Shown: positions 6,969 through 10,580 of the stretch, in pieces
Layout: each line of letters opens with the position of its first letter
Numbering within the stretch: the stretch's first letter is position 1
DNA from: an uncultured Bacteroidota bacterium
Lineage (GTDB): Bacteria > Bacteroidota > Bacteroidia > Chitinophagales > Chitinophagaceae
Direction: 5' to 3'
DNA: 10,580 bases
Assembly: GCA_903929655.1 (NCBI GenBank)
Contig: CAIYVS010000635.1
Span: 1-10,580 of the forward strand
Translations under genes and position numbers: made by a program
Notes under the pieces: model-generated
Seen by the model: the letters and a program-made list of their open reading frames with translations, nothing else
Database searches by the model: none
Told to the model about the DNA's origin: nothing

Positions 6969-8333
6969 CTAATTATTGACAAATCTATTAAGCTGCACTG
7001 CCCCTTCCTCACTCTCATACTTTACTATAAACAGCCCTTGCATCCAGTCTTTTGTGCTGATAATTTCTTTGCCCTGTTTTATTGCTTTGCTATATACTAT
7101 TCTCCCAAGTGCATCAATAATCTTTACAATCCCGCTTCCTTCTGAAAGAGATAGCGTGAGGCTTCCATTAGATGGATTAGGGTACAGAGTCAATATCTTT
7201 GGTAAACTATTTGTTTTTACAACATTTGGAGGCGGAGCAGGCACTACTGCACGCACTCTGTTATCCCACTCATCTGCAATATAAAGATTACCTGACTGAT
7301 CAAAAGCCACACCATTTGGACCAGTGAGCAAAGCATTTTGGGGAGGTCCGCCATCACCCAAGCAACCGGGGTTACCATTACCGGCAATTGTAAATATTTT
7401 CCCGCTCGCCACATCAACTTTTCTCACTGTGTTATTTATATCAGCAATATATACATTCCCATAGTAATCCATAGTTACGCCTACAGGTTGGTATAATTCA
7501 GCATTGATGGCTAACCCACTATCACCTGAATAACCAGCTGTACCATTACCAGCAATGGTACTTATTATACCGGTAGACAGATCTACTTTTCTGATTACGG
7601 CATTACGCGAATCAGCAATATACAAGTTGTTGGCATTATCTTCATAAACTCCGTTGGGTTGATTCAATCTAGCGTTTGTTGCCAAACCATTATCGCCTGA
7701 ATATCCTGCAGATCCGTTTCCTGCAATTGTAACAATTGTCCCCGCAAGTGCATCCAGTTTCCTTATTACATTATTTATTTCATCGGCAATGTACACATTA
7801 CCCGAGGGCTCTGCATACAAGCCTTCCGGTATATTCAGCTCTGCAAATATAGCTGGTCCTATATCTCCAGAATATCCGGCATTGCCGTTACCTGCAACTG
7901 TGGTAATGATATTTGTATTGAGGTCGATCATCCTAATCCTGTTGTTTAAAGCATCAGCTATATATAACTTCCCGTTTGCATCAAGTGAAACCCCATTAGG
8001 ATAATTCAAAGTTGCATTGATAGCCAAACCACTGTCTCCTGAAAAATCAGATATACCGTTACCCGCTATTGTAGTAATGATACCTGTGGAAATCGTTACT
8101 TTTCGTATTGCGTTGTTTACTTCGTCAGCTATGAAGTAATTCCCCAAATTATCAAAACACACAGCAGCAGGATGATGTAAAGATGCATTTATTGCAAGCC
8201 CGCTGTCACCACTATAAGCCGCCGTTCCGTTCCCTGCTACCAACATAATAATCTTTTGACAAAAAGCAACACTACAAAAAACCAGAAACGATGAGGTTGT
8301 TAAAACAAGCTTTGCAAGATAGGTGGCTCTCAT
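6969..8333 (-). CDS. Secreted NHL-repeat beta-propeller protein with T9SS sorting domain
   Basis: The 454 residues begin with a signal peptide (about 1-25). Six near-identical units follow, each starting with AGNG at residues 33, 90, 147, 204, 261 and 317. The period is exactly 57 residues four times, then 56. Each unit has the pattern IAGNGxAGYSGD, GLAINA, a PxGV turn, GNxYIAD, NNxIRKVD and a TGII strand, as in NHL propellers; six repeats fit one closed six-bladed propeller. The fifth unit lacks one residue in its IADxxNN turn. After a Pro-rich linker (VPAPPP, 364-369), residues 379-454 form a T9SS type A sorting domain (LYPNPSNGSLTL, VKIIDALGRIVYS, GLFIVKYESEEG), so the protein should be exported and released or anchored at the surface. 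NHL propellers bind proteins, sugars or act as lyases; no catalytic residues can be assigned here. It is the first gene after a consensus promoter and is followed by the frameshifted secreted protein. Confidence 0.92.
   Translation of the reverse strand: MRATYLAKLVLTTSSFLVFCSVAFCQKIIMLVAGNGTAAYSGDSGLAINASLHHPAAVCFDNLGNYFIADEVNNAIRKVTISTGIITTIAGNGISDFSGDSGLAINATLNYPNGVSLDANGKLYIADALNNRIRMIDLNTNIITTVAGNGNAGYSGDIGPAIFAELNIPEGLYAEPSGNVYIADEINNVIRKLDALAGTIVTIAGNGSAGYSGDNGLATNARLNQPNGVYEDNANNLYIADSRNAVIRKVDLSTGIISTIAGNGTAGYSGDSGLAINAELYQPVGVTMDYYGNVYIADINNTVRKVDVASGKIFTIAGNGNPGCLGDGGPPQNALLTGPNGVAFDQSGNLYIADEWDNRVRAVVPAPPPNVVKTNSLPKILTLYPNPSNGSLTLSLSEGSGIVKIIDALGRIVYSKAIKQGKEIISTKDWMQGLFIVKYESEEGAVQLNRFVNN
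7260..8240 (-). repeat. Six tandem 171-bp coding repeats (NHL blades)
   Basis: The propeller blades repeat every 171 bp at DNA level, the last spacing being 168 bp. The most alike are the glycine-rich segments encoding AGNGxAGYSGDxGLA. Such arrays can gain or lose units by recombination, so blade number may differ between strains. The boundaries given are approximate. Confidence 0.8.
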
Positions 8334-8382
8334 ATAGTACAGTACTAATAAAATAAAGCTAATGAATAGCTTATTATAAAAG

Positions 8383-8410
8383 CAAACTTAGTCCAAGATG
8401 GGTTTCACAA
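8383..8410 (-). promoter_or_regulatory. Promoter of the NHL gene and its downstream partner
   Basis: On the minus strand TTG (8410-8408), a 17-bp spacer and TAAGTTTG (8390-8383) fit the Bacteroidota consensus TTG-N17-23-TAnnTTTG exactly. Transcription would begin near 8377, leaving a leader of about 44 nt before the ATG at 8333. The NHL gene is therefore not dependent on the membrane-protein gene upstream. Confidence 0.7.
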
Positions 8411-8477
8411 CGATAAGAATATTTTAAAAAATAATAAGATTTCCCGGCCAACTCTCCTTTATTACTATAAATACCGC

Positions 8478-8984
8478 TTAATGAACCCTTCCATTATAAA
8501 TATTCAGTGATTCAACTATCCCGACGAAACCCAAGACCCCTCCTATTGTTGCCAGCACCCGCGATATTCTATGTTCACCGCTAACTAATGTTGCAATGCT
8601 AAAGGCTATTGCAGCAACACCACACAAAAGGCCTACAAAGAAAACCTGTGAGTTAATAGAATAATCGGACGACCCTGAATAATATTTAGGCATCGTTTTA
8701 GCATGTGGTGGTACAAATAAGGATGCTACACCACCGGCAAATGAAGCAAATCCGAAATAATACTCAGTTCCGGATTGTCTTTTGTGTTGATAATATTGCG
8801 GCAATAATGAAAAATCCTCGATCTTCAGTCCCCAATCATTAAACCTTGCCTTGCTATCAACTTTTTGATGAAGCACTGAGCAGTCTTTTTTTACTGGGAA
8901 GGCAGCATAAAGCTGGTTTGTGACAGCAATATTGAAAAAGAACAAGAGCAATAGACAGGCTTGCATTTTCAGGTAACTTGGCAT
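8478..8984 (-). CDS. Small membrane protein of unknown function
   Basis: From ATG 8984 the product has 168 residues. A signal peptide or first membrane anchor covers about 1-27 (LLLLFFFNIAV, then LYA before AFP). A soluble stretch with a single Cys (about 28-73) follows, then three hydrophobic segments at about 75-91, 112-134 and 141-158. The Gly-rich YYFGFASFAGG and IGGVLGFVGIVE resemble small integral-membrane helices. I do not recognise the family. The open frame reaches a TTG at 9008, but the ATG at 8984 keeps a basic residue (Lys6) before the hydrophobic core; ATG 8966 is also possible. TGTATTTG on the minus strand at 9007-9000 is one base off the -7 box. It lies 144 bp before the NHL gene on the same strand, which has its own promoter, so a shared function is only a guess. 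Confidence 0.65.
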   Translation of the reverse strand: MPSYLKMQACLLLLFFFNIAVTNQLYAAFPVKKDCSVLHQKVDSKARFNDWGLKIEDFSLLPQYYQHKRQSGTEYYFGFASFAGGVASLFVPPHAKTMPKYYSGSSDYSINSQVFFVGLLCGVAAIAFSIATLVSGEHRISRVLATIGGVLGFVGIVESLNIYNGRVH

Positions 8985-9108
8985 AGACTTTATATTATTC
9001 AAATACAATTTGCTGTTAAAATAGAAAAAAACACTTAAAAAAAGTACTGCTGCGGTTTATAATAAACGTCACGTTTCCGTTCTGTGCAGACAATGCAATT
9101 AATCTGGT

Positions 9109-9224
9109 AGATTTGACAACTTTCGCCATTGTTGGTATGTCGGGCTGGCTTTTGTGCGAGAGCAATACCAACAAACATCCAAGAGATAGGACTGTAGGGA
9201 ACTTTTTTAAAAGTTGTCAAATCT
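9109..9224. repeat. Nested inverted-repeat element, possibly MITE- or REP-like
   Basis: A perfect 15-bp inverted repeat bounds the element: AGATTTGACAACTTT (9109-9123) and AAAGTTGTCAAATCT (9210-9224). Inside it a perfect 10-bp inverted repeat, TTGTTGGTAT (9129-9138) and ATACCAACAA (9165-9174), encloses 26 bp. AACTTTT (9200-9206) can also pair with AAAAGTT (9209-9215), competing with the outer right arm. The 116-bp size and perfect ends suit a small non-autonomous mobile or dispersed element, or a folded RNA. No transposase is nearby and no flanking target duplication is evident. Confidence 0.6.
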
Positions 9225-9250
9225 TGTGCATAGATGTCGGGCTGGCTTTT
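9137..9250. repeat. 17-bp direct repeat ATGTCGGGCTGGCTTTT
   Basis: ATGTCGGGCTGGCTTTT occurs at 9137-9153, inside the nested inverted repeat, and again at 9234-9250, ten bases beyond its right end. The copies are identical and lie 97 bp apart, suggesting that part of a second element copy, or a repeat unit boundary, lies to the right. Confidence 0.7.
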
Positions 9251-9384
9251 TACCTGATTCTTCCTAATATCTTTTTTTCTTATCGGGCGGTTTGAATTTA
9301 CAGGAGATGGCATTGCCTTAGCTGGTTTAATATTGCAGCGAATTTTTAGACGCATTTAAGATCAAACAAAACAATAACAAAGAT

Positions 9385-10458
9385 ATGACACAGGAATACC
9401 CCATATTATTCAGTCCATACATGATGGGCAATTTGTCCCTGAAAAACAGGATCGTCATGGCGCCTATGACACGTAGCCGCGCTATAGGAAATGTGCCTAA
9501 CGAACTGGTGGTGAAATATTACAGCCAGCGCGCCAATGCAGGCTTGCTTATCACAGAGGGCACTTCGCCCTCGCCTGATGGCCTGGGCTATTGCCGCATA
9601 CCGGGCCTGTATAGCCCCGGTCAGGTGGCAGGATGGAAAGCTGTAACCGATGCCGTGCATGCAAACGGCGGCAAGATATTTGTGCAGCTGATGCACACAG
9701 GCCGCATAGGACACGCGCTTAATTTGCCTGAAGGCGCAAAGGTGGTAGCACCATCGGCCATTGCGGCCCCCGGCCAGATGTATACTGACGCACAAGGGAT
9801 GCAAAACCATCCTGTACCTGAAGAAATACCTACAGGTGAAATACCTGCACTGATAGCAGAATTTGTACACAGCTCGCGCTGCGCTATTGAAGCAGGTTTT
9901 GATGGCGTAGAGATCCATGCTGCAAATGGTTACCTGCCTATGCAGTTTTTAAATGCTGCGGCAAACCAACGTACAGACCATTATGGTGGCAGCCATCAGA
10001 ACCGCAATCGTTTTGTGCTGGAGCTTGCAGAGGCCATAAGCGCCGCAATAGGTAAAGAAAAAACCGGCATACGGCTTTCCCCCTTCAGTAATGCAGGTGG
10101 CTTGCTGCCGGGCGAAGATGAATCTGCGCAGTATATAGCATTAGCAGAAGACCTGAAAAAATCGGGCCTTGTCTATATTCACCTGCTTACATTTCCTATG
10201 CCCGCGGGTATGGTGGAGGAAATGCATAAAGCCTTCGGCGGCACTTTTATCCTGAATGGTGGCTATACGGCTGCACGTGCAGAGGCCGACCTGGAAGCAG
10301 GCAAAGCAGAATTAATATCGTTTGGCAGGCCTTTCATTGCCAATCCTGATTTTGTGCAGCGGCTTGGAAAAAATGCAGAACTTGCCAATCCCGACCAGGC
10401 TACTTTCTTCTCGCCGGGAGAAAAAGGCTATATAGATTACCCGGCGTTTGCAGGATAG
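9385..10458 (+). CDS. Old Yellow Enzyme family NADH:flavin oxidoreductase (alkene reductase, NemA-like)
   Basis: This is a 357-residue cytosolic FMN enzyme with a TIM-barrel fold that reduces activated C=C bonds of enals, enones, maleimides or nitro compounds with NAD(P)H. Visible features are MAPMTRSRA (25-33) with Thr29 at the flavin-tuning position of classical OYEs, and VQLMHTGRIGH (100-110). HAANGYLPMQFL (178-189) has H178 and N181 as substrate-binding pair and Y183 as likely proton donor. NQRTDHYGG (194-202), GIRLSPFS (228-235), NGGYT (291-295) and GRPFIANPD (314-322) are the FMN-phosphate-binding C-terminal motifs. The length is usual for the class. Electrophile detoxification is the likely role; the natural substrate is unknown. 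The gene stands alone, divergent from the membrane-protein gene, and has its own terminator. No clear Shine-Dalgarno site precedes ATG 9385. Confidence 0.96.
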   Translation: MTQEYPILFSPYMMGNLSLKNRIVMAPMTRSRAIGNVPNELVVKYYSQRANAGLLITEGTSPSPDGLGYCRIPGLYSPGQVAGWKAVTDAVHANGGKIFVQLMHTGRIGHALNLPEGAKVVAPSAIAAPGQMYTDAQGMQNHPVPEEIPTGEIPALIAEFVHSSRCAIEAGFDGVEIHAANGYLPMQFLNAAANQRTDHYGGSHQNRNRFVLELAEAISAAIGKEKTGIRLSPFSNAGGLLPGEDESAQYIALAEDLKKSGLVYIHLLTFPMPAGMVEEMHKAFGGTFILNGGYTAARAEADLEAGKAELISFGRPFIANPDFVQRLGKNAELANPDQATFFSPGEKGYIDYPAFAG

Positions 10459-10480
10459 GCTAAAAAATATTACTTCTCAT

Positions 10481-10511
10481 AGGTCCGCTCCGTCATGTGG
10501 CGGACCTTTTG
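10481..10511 (+). terminator. Terminator of the flavin oxidoreductase gene
   Basis: AGGTCCGC (10481-10488) and GCGGACCT (10500-10507) form a perfect 8-bp stem around an 11-nt loop, followed by TTTGTTTG. It lies 22 bp after the stop codon. Nothing I can identify follows it up to the window end. Confidence 0.85.
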
Positions 10512-10580
10512 TTTGATGGCATATAAAGTTATACCATTTAGACATCTAAATTCGTCATTGCTGCCATAAAAGGCCTCATA

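Larger units (their letters stand above)
8985..9384. other. Divergent intergenic region holding a repeat element
   Basis: This gap of 400 bp separates the minus-strand membrane-protein gene from the plus-strand flavin oxidoreductase gene. Its main content is the inverted and direct repeats at 9109-9250. A weak promoter candidate for the right-hand gene is TAATATTG (9328-9335), one base off the -7 consensus and without a well-placed TTG. Open frames on both strands here run through the repeats and are not credible genes. Confidence 0.6.

Noticed and set aside
8966..9008. TTG 9008 or ATG 8966 as start of the small membrane protein
   Set aside because: TTG 9008 overlaps a possible promoter box, and ATG 8966 removes the only basic residue before the hydrophobic core; ATG 8984 is a better compromise, but 8966 is not excluded.
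9109..9224. Integron attC site or CRISPR repeat
   Set aside because: The arms lack the attC core sequences and there is no regular repeat-spacer array; only two copies of any repeat are present.
9035..9355. 106-residue minus-strand open frame and 60-residue plus-strand frame (9113-9295) in the intergenic gap
   Set aside because: Both run straight through the nested inverted and direct repeats and show no domain, signal peptide or ribosome site, so they look like by-products of the repeat element.

Overview
The window looks like chromosomal DNA from a member of the Bacteroidota, probably a Chitinophagaceae-like or related lineage. The evidence is a secreted beta-propeller protein ending in a type IX secretion (T9SS) sorting domain, promoters of the Bacteroidota type (TTG, spacer, TAnnTTTG), AT-rich leaders with few clear Shine-Dalgarno sequences, and a short (657-residue) GyrB without the toprim insert of enterobacterial GyrB. 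No rRNA, tRNA, CRISPR array, transposase or phage gene is visible.

Left part (1-3633): a PAS-domain sensory protein on the minus strand runs off the left edge. A divergent plus-strand lipoprotein gene (896-1663) follows. It is convergent, with a 6-bp gap, with a minus-strand pair: an NAPE-PLD/UlaG-like metallo-beta-lactamase-fold hydrolase (2644-3633), then, 35 bp downstream in transcription order, a CDF-family zinc exporter with a strictly alternating His-rich tail (1670-2608).

Centre (3634-6108): a 434-bp divergent gap holds a strong promoter and a roughly 120-nt leader for gyrB. It also holds an intrinsic terminator pointing the wrong way, with no known gene to end. gyrB (4068-6041) is complete and ends in a strong hairpin terminator.

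Right part (6106-9008): a minus-strand cluster of cell-surface or secreted proteins. Its order of transcription is a small membrane protein (8478-8984), a six-bladed NHL beta-propeller with a T9SS tail (6969-8333) driven by its own consensus promoter, and 13 bp later a secreted protein of three beta-sandwich-like modules (6106-6955) whose frame is broken by one extra base. The pair looks like an exported or surface module of unknown job.

Far right (8985-10580): a 400-bp gap carries a compact element built of nested inverted repeats and a 17-bp direct repeat. A complete Old Yellow Enzyme family flavin oxidoreductase (9385-10458) with its own terminator follows. Most of the window is ordinary housekeeping and accessory content. 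I see no convincing new multi-gene system. The points most worth checking are the single-base frameshift, the repeat element at 9109-9250 and the orphan terminator upstream of gyrB.
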